Notes under the pieces: model-generated
What the model saw: only the letters and a program-made list of their open reading frames with translations
Databases searched by the model: none
Told to the model about the DNA's origin: nothing
Source of the DNA: Methylobacterium nonmethylotrophicum
GTDB lineage: Bacteria > Pseudomonadota > Alphaproteobacteria > Rhizobiales > Beijerinckiaceae
Assembly: GCF_004745635.1 (NCBI RefSeq)
Contig: NZ_SRLB01000027.1
Coordinates: forward strand, 1-64,000
Reading direction: 5' to 3'
DNA length: 64,000 nt
In this document: piece after piece, positions 50,879 to 60,228 of the stretch
Layout of the letters: every line of letters begins with the position of its first letter
Numbering within the stretch: position 1 is the first letter of the stretch
Made by a program: the position numbers and the translations under genes

Positions 50879-53800
50879 ATGAACCCCTCCCGCCTGTTCA
50901 TCCTGCGCCCGGTCGCCACCACGCTCCTGATGCTGGCGATCCTGCTCACGGGCATGATCTCCTACTTCAACCTGCCGCTCTCGGCGCTGCCCTCGGTCGA
51001 CTACCCGACGATCCAGGTGCAGACCTTCTATCCGGGCGCGAGCCCCGAGGTGATGACCTCGGCGGTGACGGCGCCGCTCGAGCGGCAGTTCGGGCAGCTC
51101 GCCAACCTCAACCAGATGACGTCGCAGTCGTCCGCCGGCGCCTCCGTCATCACGCTCCAGTTCAGCCTCGACCTCGGGATCGACATCGCCACGCAGGAGG
51201 TCCAGGCCGCGATCAACGCCGCCGGCAACCTCCTGCCGAGCGACCTGCCGGCGCCGCCGGTCTACGCCAAGGTCAACCCGGCCGACGCGCCGATCCTGAC
51301 GCTCGCGCTCACCTCCAAGACCCTGGCGCTGACGCAGGTCCGCGACCTCGCCGAGACGCGGCTCGCCCAGAAGATCAGCCAGGTCTCCGGCGTCGGCCTC
51401 GTCTCGATGGCGGGCGGGCAGCGGCCGGCGGTGCGGGTGCGGTTCAACGCCTCGGCGCTCGCCGCCTACGGCCTCAACATCGACGACCTGCGCACCACCA
51501 TCAACAACCTGAACGTCAACACCCCGAAGGGCTCGATCGACGGGCCGACCCAGTCCTTCACCATCAACGCCAACGACCAGATCCGCGATCCGGCCTCCTA
51601 TCGCGACGCGGTGATCGCCTACCGCAACGGCGCGCCGGTGCGGCTCTCGGCGGTGGCCGAGGTGGTGGAGGGGGCCGAGAACACCCAGCTCGGCGCCTGG
51701 ATGGACACCACGCCGGCGGTGATCCTCAACATCCAGCGCCAGCCCGGCGCCAACGTCATCGCGGTGGTCGACCGGATCAAGGCGCTGCTGCCCCAGCTCC
51801 AGGCGACGTTGCCGGCGGCGATCCAGGTGACCCCGCTCACCGACCGCACGGTGACGATCCGGGCCTCGGTCGAGGACGTGCAGTTCGAGCTGCTGCTCGC
51901 CATCGCCCTCGTGGTGCTGGTGATCTTCCTGTTCCTGCGCTCGCTGCCCGCCACCCTGATCCCGAGCCTGTCGGTACCGCTCTCGCTCGTCGGCGCGCTC
52001 GCGGTCATGGACCTGTGGGGCTTCTCCCTCGACAACCTGTCGCTGATGGCGCTCACCATCGCGACCGGCTTCGTCGTCGACGACGCCATCGTGGTGATCG
52101 AGAACATCGCCCGCCACGTCGAGGAGGGCGACAGCCCGATGGAGGCGGCGCTCAAGGGCTCGCGCGAGATCGGCTTCACCATCATCTCGCTCACCGTCTC
52201 GCTGCTCGCGGTGCTGATCCCGCTCCTGTTCATGGGCGAGGTGGTCGGCCGGCTCTTCCACGAATTCGCCATCACCCTCGCCGCCACGATCGTGATCTCC
52301 GGCATCGTCTCCCTGACGCTGGTGCCGATGCTCTGCGCGCGCCTGCTGCGGCACCAGCCGCCCCAGGCCCGCGCCGCCGGGCGGATCGCCAGCGCCGGGC
52401 GCCGGCTGATGGAGGGCAGCATCGCGTTCTACGGCCGGACGTTGCGCGGCGTGCTGGCCTGGCAGGGCCTGACGCTGCTCGTGGCCCTCGGCACGCTCGC
52501 TCTCACGGTCTACCTCTACGTCGTGATCCCGAAGGGCTTCTTCCCGGTCCAGGACACCGGGCTCATCCAGGGCATCACCCAGGCCGACCAGACGGTCTCC
52601 TACAGCGCCATGGCCGAGCGCCAGCAGCGCCTGGCGGAAGAAGTCCTGAAGGACCCGGACGTGGTCAGCCTGTCGTCCTTCATCGGCGTCGACGGCCAGA
52701 ACGTGACGCTCAATTCCGGCCGCTTCCTCATCAACCTGCGCCCGCGCGAGGAGCGGGCGGAGAACGCGAGCGCGATCATCCGGCGCATCAACGCCCGGGT
52801 CGCGAACGTGCCGGGCATCGCGCTGTTCATGCAGCCGGTGCAGGACCTCACCATCGACACGGCGGTGAGCGCCACCCAGTACCAGTTCATCCTGGAGAAC
52901 CCGGATCTCGCCGCCTTCGACACCTGGGTGCCGCGGCTCGTCGAGCGCCTGAAGCAGATCCCCGACCTCGCGGACGTCGCGAGCGACCGGCAGGCGAGCG
53001 GGCTCGCCGCCTACGTCACCATCGACCGGGCCACGGCCGGGCGCTACGGCATCACCCCGGCCTCGGTCGACAACGCGCTCTACGACGCCTTCGGCCAGCG
53101 CATCATCTCGACGATCTTCACCCAGTCGAACCAGTACCGGGTGATCCTGGAGGCCGATCCCGACCTGCACCGGACGCTCGAATCGCTGTCGCGGATCTAC
53201 CTGCCGTCCTCCACCGCCACCAACGGCCAGGTGCCGCTCACCGCGATCGCGCAGGTGAGCGAGCGCCGCGCGCCGCTCCTCATCAGCCATCTCGGCCAGT
53301 TCCCGGCGACCACGATCTCGTTCAACCTCGCGCCCGGCGCCTCCCTCGGGCCGGCGGTGGCGGCGATCAGGGCGGCGGAACAAGAGCTCGGCATGCCCGA
53401 CAGCTTCCGGCTGATCTTCCAGGGCTCGGCGCTCGCCTTCCAGGCCTCGCTCGACAACACCCTGTTCCTGGTGCTCGCCGCCATCGTCACGGTCTACATC
53501 GTGCTGGGCGTCCTCTACGAGAGCTTCGTCCACCCGATCACGATCCTGTCGACCCTGCCCTCGGCCGGCATCGGGGCGCTCGCCGGCCTGATGCTGTTTG
53601 ACCACGACCTCGACATCATCGGCATCATCGGCATCGTGCTGCTGATCGGCATCGTGAAGAAGAACGCGATCATGATGATCGACTTCGCGCTCCAGGCCGA
53701 GCGCGAGGAGGGCATGACCCCGCGGGACGCGATCTACGAGGCCTGCATCCTGCGCTTCCGCCCGATCATGATGACGACCTTCGCGGCGCTCTTCGCGGCG

Positions 53801-53998
53801 GTGCCGCTGATCCTCGGGACCGGCACCGGCTCGGAGCTGCGCCAGCCCCTCGGCATCTCGATCGCCGGCGGGCTGATCGTGAGCCAGGTGCTGACACTGT
53901 ACACCACGCCGGTGATCTACCTCGCCTTCGACCGCCTGGGCCGGTGGTTCTCCGGCCGGCGCCGGAGCGGGCTGGCGCCCGGGGAGGCGGTGCCGTGA
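50879..53998 (+). CDS. mdtB: RND multidrug efflux permease, MdtB type
   Basis: This 1039-residue inner membrane pump has the RND layout of twelve transmembrane helices and two large periplasmic loops. The start FILRPVATTLLMLAILLTG, TM4 proton-relay pair in GFVVDDAIVVIENIARHVEEG and TM10 lysine in IGIVKKNAIMMIDFAL are all present. MdtB-type pumps work as a B2C complex with MdtC. Substrates in E. coli include bile salts and novobiocin; here they are unknown. It is followed by another 223-base gap with an inverted-core palindromic element. Confidence 0.92.
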   Translation: MNPSRLFILRPVATTLLMLAILLTGMISYFNLPLSALPSVDYPTIQVQTFYPGASPEVMTSAVTAPLERQFGQLANLNQMTSQSSAGASVITLQFSLDLGIDIATQEVQAAINAAGNLLPSDLPAPPVYAKVNPADAPILTLALTSKTLALTQVRDLAETRLAQKISQVSGVGLVSMAGGQRPAVRVRFNASALAAYGLNIDDLRTTINNLNVNTPKGSIDGPTQSFTINANDQIRDPASYRDAVIAYRNGAPVRLSAVAEVVEGAENTQLGAWMDTTPAVILNIQRQPGANVIAVVDRIKALLPQLQATLPAAIQVTPLTDRTVTIRASVEDVQFELLLAIALVVLVIFLFLRSLPATLIPSLSVPLSLVGALAVMDLWGFSLDNLSLMALTIATGFVVDDAIVVIENIARHVEEGDSPMEAALKGSREIGFTIISLTVSLLAVLIPLLFMGEVVGRLFHEFAITLAATIVISGIVSLTLVPMLCARLLRHQPPQARAAGRIASAGRRLMEGSIAFYGRTLRGVLAWQGLTLLVALGTLALTVYLYVVIPKGFFPVQDTGLIQGITQADQTVSYSAMAERQQRLAEEVLKDPDVVSLSSFIGVDGQNVTLNSGRFLINLRPREERAENASAIIRRINARVANVPGIALFMQPVQDLTIDTAVSATQYQFILENPDLAAFDTWVPRLVERLKQIPDLADVASDRQASGLAAYVTIDRATAGRYGITPASVDNALYDAFGQRIISTIFTQSNQYRVILEADPDLHRTLESLSRIYLPSSTATNGQVPLTAIAQVSERRAPLLISHLGQFPATTISFNLAPGASLGPAVAAIRAAEQELGMPDSFRLIFQGSALAFQASLDNTLFLVLAAIVTVYIVLGVLYESFVHPITILSTLPSAGIGALAGLMLFDHDLDIIGIIGIVLLIGIVKKNAIMMIDFALQAEREEGMTPRDAIYEACILRFRPIMMTTFAALFAAVPLILGTGTGSELRQPLGISIAGGLIVSQVLTLYTTPVIYLAFDRLGRWFSGRRRSGLAPGEAVP

Positions 53999-54021
53999 GA
54001 AACGCGACGCCTGAGCGCATG

Positions 54022-54192
54022 AACCCTCCCCCCTCTGCGGGGGAGGGTGCCCCGCGAAGCGGGGCGGGAGAGGGGCAGCGCGACGGTGCCGGATGTGGCG
54101 CCTGTCATGACGACGTCGACCTCTCAGGAAGCGTGGTTCCCCTCTCCCGGCCTGCTTCGCAGGCCACCCTCCCCCGCAGAGGGGGGAGGGTT
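54022..54192. repeat. 171-bp composite palindromic element 2 (mdtB/mdtC gap)
   Basis: It has the same length and the same outer arms as element 1. The left hairpin is CCCCGC-gaa-GCGGGG and the right one GGCCTGC-ttc-GCAGGCC, both perfect. Compared with element 1 the hairpin pairs have changed together (A-T to G-C), and the core runs in the opposite direction. It starts 24 bases after the mdtB stop, exactly as element 1 does after mdtA. Confidence 0.85.
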
Positions 54193-54221
54193 CAGGGCGG
54201 CGCCCCCGGGGCCCACCACCC

Positions 54222-57200
54222 GTGAACCTCTCCGCCCCCTTCATCCTGCGCCCGGTCGCCACCACGCTGCTTACCCTCGGCGTGCTGCTGGCCGGCCTGT
54301 TCGCCTTCGTGCGGCTGCCGGTGGCCCCGCTGCCGCAGATCGACTTCCCGACCATCCTGGTCCAGGCGCAGATGCCCGGCGCCAGCCCCGACACCATGGC
54401 GACGACGGTGGCCGCGCCCCTGGAGCGGCGCCTCGGCCAGATCGCCGATGTCGACCAGATGACCTCGACGAGCTCGGTCGGGCAGACCCGGATCGTGCTG
54501 CAATTCGGGCTCGACCGGGACATCAACGGCGGCGCCCGCGACGTGCAGGCGGCGATCAACGCGGCCCGGGCCGACCTGCCGACGGCACTCCGCCAGAATC
54601 CCACCTACCGCAAGTTCAACCCGGCCGACGCGCCGATCCTGATCCTCGGCCTCACTTCGAAGACCCTGAGCCCCGGCACGCTCTACGATTCCGCCGCCAC
54701 GGTGCTGGCCCAGAAGCTGTCGCAGTTGGAGGGCATCGGCAACGTCGATATCGGCGGCTCGTCGCTGCCGGCGGTGCGGGTCGAGCTCGACCCGCACGCC
54801 CTGTTCAACTACGGCATCGGCCTCGAGGGCATCCGCGCTGCGCTCGCCAGCGCCAACGCCAACTCGCCCAAAGGCGCGATCGAGGCCGGCGAGCGGCGCT
54901 ACCAGCTCTACGCCAACGACCAGGGCCGCAAGGCCGCCGATTACCAGGACATCGTGGTGGCCTACCGCAACGGCGCCGGCGTGCGCCTGCGCGACGTCGG
55001 CCAGGTCGTCGACGGCGTCGAGGACCGGCGCAACCTCGGCCTCGTCAACGGCCAGCGCGGCGTGCTCTTGATCGTCTACAAGCAGCCCGGCGGCAACGTC
55101 GTCGAGACGATCGACCGGCTGAAGGAGGCGCTGCCGCAGCTCAAGGCGGCGCTGCCGGGCGACACCGAGCTCGTCGTCACCGGCGACCGCTCGCTCACCA
55201 TCCGGGCGTCCCTCGCGGAGGCCGAGCGCACGCTGATCATCTCGGTCGGCCTCGTCATCCTCGTCGTCTTCGCCTTCCTGCGCTCCGCCCGCGCCACGCT
55301 GATCCCGGCGGTGGCGGTGCCGATCTCCCTCGTCGGCACCTTCGCGGCGATGTGGCTGTGCGACTACAGCATCGACAACATCTCGCTGATGGCGCTCATC
55401 ATCGCGGCGGGCTTCGTGGTCGACGACGCGATCGTGGTCCTGGAGAACATCCAGCGCCACATCGAGGACGGGCGCTCGCGGGTCGAGGCGGCGCTCCTCG
55501 GCGCCCGCGAGGTCGGGTTCACGGTGCTGTCGATGAGCCTGTCGCTCATCGCGGTCTTCCTGCCGATCCTGCTCGCCGGCGGCATCATCGGGCGCTTCTT
55601 CCAGGAATTCGCCGTCGTCCTGTCGCTGGCGATCCTGATCTCGCTCGTCGTCTCGCTCACCACGACGCCGATGATGTGCGCCCGCTTCCTCAAGCCCGAG
55701 GTCCACGGCGCCCGGCCGGGCCCGGTGGCGCGGATCCTGGAGGGGGCGTTCACGGGCCTCCTGTCGGGCTACCGCGTCACTCTCGACTGGGCCTTGCGCC
55801 ACGGCGTGACCGTGATGCTGGTCCTGCTCGCGGCGGTGGTGCTCAACGTCTATCTCTACGTCATCGTGCCGAAGGGGTTCTTCCCCCAGCAGGACAGCGG
55901 CCAGATGATCGGCGGCATCCAGGCCGACCAGCGCATCTCGTTCCAGGCGATGAGCGCCAAGCTCCGCCGCGCCGCCGCGATCGTGCAGGCGGATCCGGCG
56001 GTGGAGAGCGTCGTCGGCTTCACCGGCGGGCGCGGCACCAACTCGGCCAACGTGTTCGTCGGCCTCAAGCCGCTGGGGCAGCGCGACCCGATCAGCGACG
56101 TGATGACCCGCCTGCGGCCGAAACTCTCGGGGATCCCGGGGGCCCGGCTCTACCTCTTCCCGCGCCAGGACTTCATGGTCGGCGGGCGCCAGAGCTTCTC
56201 GCAGTACCAGTACACCCTCCAGGGCGACACTAGCGAGGAGCTCTACGCCTGGACCCCGAAGCTCCTGGAAGCGATGCAGAAGGACCCGACCTTCACCGAC
56301 GTCACCTCCGACCAGCAGCAGGGTGGGCTGGAGACGCGCCTCGTCATCGACCGTCCGACCGCCTTCCGCTACGGCCTGACCCCGGACCAGATCGACAACA
56401 CCCTCTACGACGCCTTCGGCCAGCGCCAGGTCTCGACGATCTACAACCCGTTGAACCAGTACCACGTCGTGATGGAGATCGCGCCGCGCTACCTCGACAA
56501 TCCCGAGACCCTGAAGCTCATCTACGTCTCGACCTCGGGCGCGCGGGCGCGGGGCTCGGCCACCACCAATGCGGTCGCCGGCACGGTCGCGAGCGCCGCC
56601 ACCGCCACGACCGACGCCAGCACGGCGGCGGCCGCGGTCGCGACCGACTCGGCCCGCAACGCCGCCACCAACTCGATCGCCTCGGCCGGGCGGTCCAGCG
56701 CCTCGTCGAGCGCGGCGGTCAGCAGCGCCAAGGAGACGATGGTGCCGCTCTCGGCCTTCGCCAGCTTCGAGGCCGGCTCGACCCCGGTCCAGGTCAGCCA
56801 CCAGGGCCTGTTCGTGGCGACCACGCTCTCCTTCAACCTGGCGCCCGGCAAGAGCCTGAGCGACGCGACCGCCGCGATCGATGCCCATATGCGCGACCTG
56901 CGGATGCCGGCGACGATCCACGGCGAGTTCGCGGGCGCGGCGAAGAGCTTCCAGACCTCGTCCTCGCGCCAGCCGCTCCTGATCCTGGCGGCCCTGCTCG
57001 CCGTCTACGGCGTGCTCGGCATCCTGTACGAGAGCTGGGTCCACCCGCTCACCATCCTGTCGACCCTGCCCTCCGCCGGCATCGGGGCGATCCTGGCCCT
57101 GATGATGGCGGGCGAGGAGTTCGGGGTGATCGCGCTGATCGCGGTGATCCTGCTCATCGGCATCGTGAAGAAGAACGCGATCATGATGATCGACTTCGCG

Positions 57201-57509
57201 CTCGACGCCGAGCGCACGCGCTCCTTGAGCCCGCGGGAGTCGATCCGCGAGGCCTGCCTCTTGCGCTTCCGCCCGATCATGATGACAACCCTGGCCGCGC
57301 TGCTCGGCGCGCTGCCGCTGATTCTCGACGGCGGCGAGGGCTCGGAGCTGCGCCGTCCCCTCGGCATCGCCATCGTGGGCGGCCTCATCGTGAGTCAGGT
57401 CCTGACCCTCTACACCACCCCCGTCGTCTACCTGTACCTCGACCGGTTCCGGCTCTGGGTCGGGCGCCGCCGCGGGGGCTCCGCCACCCAGGCGCTGCCG
57501 GCCGAATGA
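54222..57509 (+). CDS. mdtC: RND multidrug efflux permease, MdtC type, with Ala/Ser-rich insertion
   Basis: This 1095-residue pump starts with GTG 54222. FILRPVATTLLTLGVLLAGL opens it, with the TM4 pair GFVVDDAIVVLENIQRHIEDG and TM10 IGIVKKNAIMMIDFALDAER. It is about 55 residues longer than MdtB because of a low-complexity insertion at about residues 772-838, rich in Ala, Ser and Thr, between IYVSTSGARAR and MVPLSAFASF. In AcrB the matching loop (before VPFSAF) is a few residues in the docking part. The stop overlaps the ATG of the next ORF by four bases. Confidence 0.92.
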   Translation: MNLSAPFILRPVATTLLTLGVLLAGLFAFVRLPVAPLPQIDFPTILVQAQMPGASPDTMATTVAAPLERRLGQIADVDQMTSTSSVGQTRIVLQFGLDRDINGGARDVQAAINAARADLPTALRQNPTYRKFNPADAPILILGLTSKTLSPGTLYDSAATVLAQKLSQLEGIGNVDIGGSSLPAVRVELDPHALFNYGIGLEGIRAALASANANSPKGAIEAGERRYQLYANDQGRKAADYQDIVVAYRNGAGVRLRDVGQVVDGVEDRRNLGLVNGQRGVLLIVYKQPGGNVVETIDRLKEALPQLKAALPGDTELVVTGDRSLTIRASLAEAERTLIISVGLVILVVFAFLRSARATLIPAVAVPISLVGTFAAMWLCDYSIDNISLMALIIAAGFVVDDAIVVLENIQRHIEDGRSRVEAALLGAREVGFTVLSMSLSLIAVFLPILLAGGIIGRFFQEFAVVLSLAILISLVVSLTTTPMMCARFLKPEVHGARPGPVARILEGAFTGLLSGYRVTLDWALRHGVTVMLVLLAAVVLNVYLYVIVPKGFFPQQDSGQMIGGIQADQRISFQAMSAKLRRAAAIVQADPAVESVVGFTGGRGTNSANVFVGLKPLGQRDPISDVMTRLRPKLSGIPGARLYLFPRQDFMVGGRQSFSQYQYTLQGDTSEELYAWTPKLLEAMQKDPTFTDVTSDQQQGGLETRLVIDRPTAFRYGLTPDQIDNTLYDAFGQRQVSTIYNPLNQYHVVMEIAPRYLDNPETLKLIYVSTSGARARGSATTNAVAGTVASAATATTDASTAAAAVATDSARNAATNSIASAGRSSASSSAAVSSAKETMVPLSAFASFEAGSTPVQVSHQGLFVATTLSFNLAPGKSLSDATAAIDAHMRDLRMPATIHGEFAGAAKSFQTSSSRQPLLILAALLAVYGVLGILYESWVHPLTILSTLPSAGIGAILALMMAGEEFGVIALIAVILLIGIVKKNAIMMIDFALDAERTRSLSPRESIREACLLRFRPIMMTTLAALLGALPLILDGGEGSELRRPLGIAIVGGLIVSQVLTLYTTPVVYLYLDRFRLWVGRRRGGSATQALPAE

Positions 57510-59326
57510 CACTCTCTGACAATCGAACCGTGGTGGATGCGCGCGTGCCGCTGAGCCTCATCTCCGTGGGTTCATGGTTTCCCGCATCAGGTTGCGCGCA
57601 TCCCCTCTCCCCGCGGGCGGGGAGAGGGTTTCGCCCCCCTTGTCGGGGGCGAAACGAGGCGGCGCATCGATCCCGTCGGGATCGACCCGAAGGTGAGGGG
57701 GTGTTTCCGGAGGAGCCACATCTGGCGCTAGCCCCTCACCCTCGCTCCGGCTTTGCCTGCGCTTCCTTCACCCCCGACAAGGGGGGTGAAGGCCTCTCCC
57801 CGCCCGCGGGGAGAGGCGAAGTCCCGCGCCTTGTCCGGCAGCGCGGAGCCGCGCCGCTCCGCCTCGCCGCCTCGGCGATGCTCCCCCTCTTCCTCGCCGG
57901 CTGCCTCGTCGGCCCCGACTATTCCCGTCCCACCGTCGAGACGCCGCCCGCCTTCAAGGAGGGCGGCGCGCGGCCGATGCCGCCGCGCAACTGGCGGCCG
58001 GTGCGGCCGCGCGACGAGGCGGACCGCGGCGACTGGTGGCGGGTCTTCCGCGATCCGACCCTCGACCGGCTGATCCGCCTGATCGACGTCGACAACCAGA
58101 ACCTGCGCGCCTCCGTCGCCGCCTACCGGCAGGCCCGCGCCCTGGTGCAGGAGGCCCGCGCCCAGCTCTTCCCGACCGCCCTCGGCGCGCCCTCGATCAG
58201 CCGGTCGAGCACCGGCGGGGTCGAGCGCACCACCCTGACGCTCCAGGGCAACGCGACCTGGGAGCTCGACCTGTTCGGGCGCATCCGCCGCCTGATCGAG
58301 AGCGACGCCGCCGCCGCGCAGGCCAGCGCCGCCGACCTCGCGGCGGTGCGCCTCGCCAACCAGACGCAGCTCGCCAGCGCCTACTACCAGCTGCGCTACC
58401 AGGAATCGCTCCAGAGCCTGCTCGAGCGCACCGCCCGGGCCTACCAGCGCTCGCTGGAGATCACCCAGAACCAGTACAATGCCGGCGTCGCCGCCCGCTC
58501 CGACGTCATCACGGCCCAGACCCAGCTCCAGACCACCCAGGCCAACGCCATCGCGGTCGGGCTGCAGCGGGCGAACCTGGAGCACGCCATCGCGACGCTG
58601 ATCGGCCGCCCGCCCTCCGAGCTGTCGCTCGCCCGCGGCAGCCTGCCGGCGCGCCCGCCGAGCGTCCCGGTGAGCCTGCCCTCCGACCTCCTGGAGCGCC
58701 GCCCCGACATCGCGGCGGCCGAGCGCACCGTGCAATCCCAGAGCGCCCAGATCGGCGTCGCCGTGGCGGCGTTCTTCCCGACCGTCACCCTGTCGGCGAA
58801 TGGCGGCATCGGGGGCGATCCGGCGCGCAACTTCTTCTCCGCCGCGAACTCGTTCTGGTCGGTGGCGGCCTCCGGCAGCCAGGTGCTGTTCGACGGCGGC
58901 GCCCGCACCGCCGCCCTCCAGGCCGTCGAGGCGGCCTACGACGCCGCCGTCGCCAACTATCGCCAGACGGTGCTCACCGCCTTCCAAGAGGTCGAGAACG
59001 GGCTCGCCGGCCAGCGCATCCTCGCCCGTCAGCAGGCGGCGCAGGAACTGGCGGTACAGTCCTCCCGCCGGGCGGTCGAGATCGCGCTCAACGAGTACCG
59101 GGCCGGCACCCAGAACTACACCACCGTCGTCACCGCCCAGGCGCTGGAGCTCAACAACGAGGTCACGGAGTTGCAGGTCCGGCTCAACCGCTTCACCAAC
59201 GCGGTGTCGCTGATCGGCGCGATCGGCGGCGGCTGGGACACGCGCAGCCTGCCGAGCGGCGAGGAGCTGAAAGCTTTCAAGCCCCTGCCGATCGACCTCG
59301 GCCAGGCGCCGCGGGTGGATGAGTGA
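57506..59326 (+). CDS. Outer membrane factor lipoprotein (NodT/CusC type) with repeat-containing N-terminus
   Basis: The frame of 606 codons starts at ATG 57506, overlapping the mdtC stop (ATGA). Residues 133 onward are a normal outer membrane factor of the NodT family: lipobox MLPLFLAGCLVGPDY, then WWRVFRDPTLDRLIRLIDVDNQNL and repeated helical segments (QARALVQEARAQLFPTAL; GGVERTTLTLQGNATWELDLFGRIRRLIE) building the trimeric channel. Residues 1-132 contain a translated palindromic repeat. The only in-frame ATG near the lipobox (57878) is too close, and GTG 57701 lies in the repeat, so the true start is unclear. Confidence 0.82.
   Translation: MTLSDNRTVVDARVPLSLISVGSWFPASGCAHPLSPRAGRGFRPPCRGRNEAAHRSRRDRPEGEGVFPEEPHLALAPHPRSGFACASFTPDKGGEGLSPPAGRGEVPRLVRQRGAAPLRLAASAMLPLFLAGCLVGPDYSRPTVETPPAFKEGGARPMPPRNWRPVRPRDEADRGDWWRVFRDPTLDRLIRLIDVDNQNLRASVAAYRQARALVQEARAQLFPTALGAPSISRSSTGGVERTTLTLQGNATWELDLFGRIRRLIESDAAAAQASAADLAAVRLANQTQLASAYYQLRYQESLQSLLERTARAYQRSLEITQNQYNAGVAARSDVITAQTQLQTTQANAIAVGLQRANLEHAIATLIGRPPSELSLARGSLPARPPSVPVSLPSDLLERRPDIAAAERTVQSQSAQIGVAVAAFFPTVTLSANGGIGGDPARNFFSAANSFWSVAASGSQVLFDGGARTAALQAVEAAYDAAVANYRQTVLTAFQEVENGLAGQRILARQQAAQELAVQSSRRAVEIALNEYRAGTQNYTTVVTAQALELNNEVTELQVRLNRFTNAVSLIGAIGGGWDTRSLPSGEELKAFKPLPIDLGQAPRVDE
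57604..57816. repeat. 213-bp palindromic element inside the outer membrane factor reading frame
   Basis: Outer arms 57604-57627 and 57793-57816 (24 bases each) are exact reverse complements and each is palindromic (CCTCTCCCC...GGGGAGAGG). Inner arms 57634-57649 and 57771-57786 are exact reverse complements, and GTGAGGGG (57693-57700) matches CCCCTCAC (57732-57739). A central hairpin CGATCCC/GGGATCG lies at 57668-57684. The whole element has no stop codon in the frame of the channel gene. Confidence 0.85.
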
Positions 59327-59484
59327 GGGCGCGCGGGGCAACTCGTCCGCGGCTCTGGTTATCCCGGCCAGTCGCCTTGCCGTAATGCGACGCTTATACT
59401 TGGCCGTGACGTGTAATCAGGAACGGCCGAAGCCGAACGGAGTTGATCTCGACCTGTCTGCCACCTGAGCTGAAAGGGCGATCG

Positions 59485-59829
59485 ATGGGCTTCGTGCTTT
59501 TCCTGATCCTCGCATGCGGGCTCCCCGGGCTGATGCTGCTGTCCATCCGACGGCAAGTGCCGGACCGGGCATGGGCGGGATTCGCGAGGACGCCTGCGCA
59601 TCACGCCCCGCCCGTCGAGCCCGGTGGGCGGCACCCGGGTTACGTCGGCGGCGCCACGGATGACGGGTCCAGCGCGCGACGGCCGAACGACGACCTGTCC
59701 CGACAAGGCGCGGACATCGAACACGGTCTGACCAGGAACGATGGTCCTGTTGCCGGAAAGGACCCGGCGACAGGCGGTGTCATTCCCGACGGCAATGCCC
59801 CCGACTATGCCCGTGGCACCGATCGGTGA
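59485..59829 (+). CDS. Hypothetical protein with one membrane helix
   Basis: This 114-residue ORF starts at ATG 59485 after AAAGGGCG. It has a single hydrophobic segment (GFVLFLILACGLPGLMLLSI) at residues 2-21 and a hydrophilic, Asp/Gly/Arg-rich tail. I recognise no family. The base composition is ordinary for the window. It may be a real small membrane protein, but codon evidence is weak. It lies in a gene-poor stretch between the efflux operon and a minus-strand exported-protein gene. Confidence 0.35.
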   Translation: MGFVLFLILACGLPGLMLLSIRRQVPDRAWAGFARTPAHHAPPVEPGGRHPGYVGGATDDGSSARRPNDDLSRQGADIEHGLTRNDGPVAGKDPATGGVIPDGNAPDYARGTDR

Positions 59830-60228
59830 GGGAATGGACCCTCGCGTGGCTCCGTCCTGAACGGCCCGGACTTGGCCCCCGGACTTGGCCCATGCACCGC
59901 ACCGGCGGTCGCGAAGCGAGAAATGCCGAGGCTGCTCGACCGGGTCTTCCCCGCCATCATGAGGCCGGTTCCTGACCATGCCTGTGCCGGGATTGGCGCA
60001 GGGCAAGCTGATGCCGGCTGACGATGCGCGCGTGAGACGAGTGGGTCTCTGCCCCGAGCAGCGCGTTGCAGGGATGAGCTGATTGGACGTGATCCTTGCG
60101 ACACCGCGGGCGCTGTCGGCGAGGCCTCGATGAGCCCGATGGTAGGCCCACCGTCAGGCAGGGTCGCCACGAGGCACAAGCCCCGGACAGGACTCACATT
60201 GTCCTGCCGTCACGGCCTCGGTCGAACC
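59830..60228. other. Gene-poor region, 399 bases
   Basis: I see no supported ORF, repeat or RNA gene here. Frames crossing it are short and lack recognisable domains. Confidence 0.4.

Noticed and set aside
50465..57512. Very long antisense frames (1379 and 1106 codons) opposite the mdt genes
   Set aside because: They mirror the RND genes, contain runs of His/Arg/Gly/Asp with no family, and cross the palindromic repeats. They are composition artefacts.
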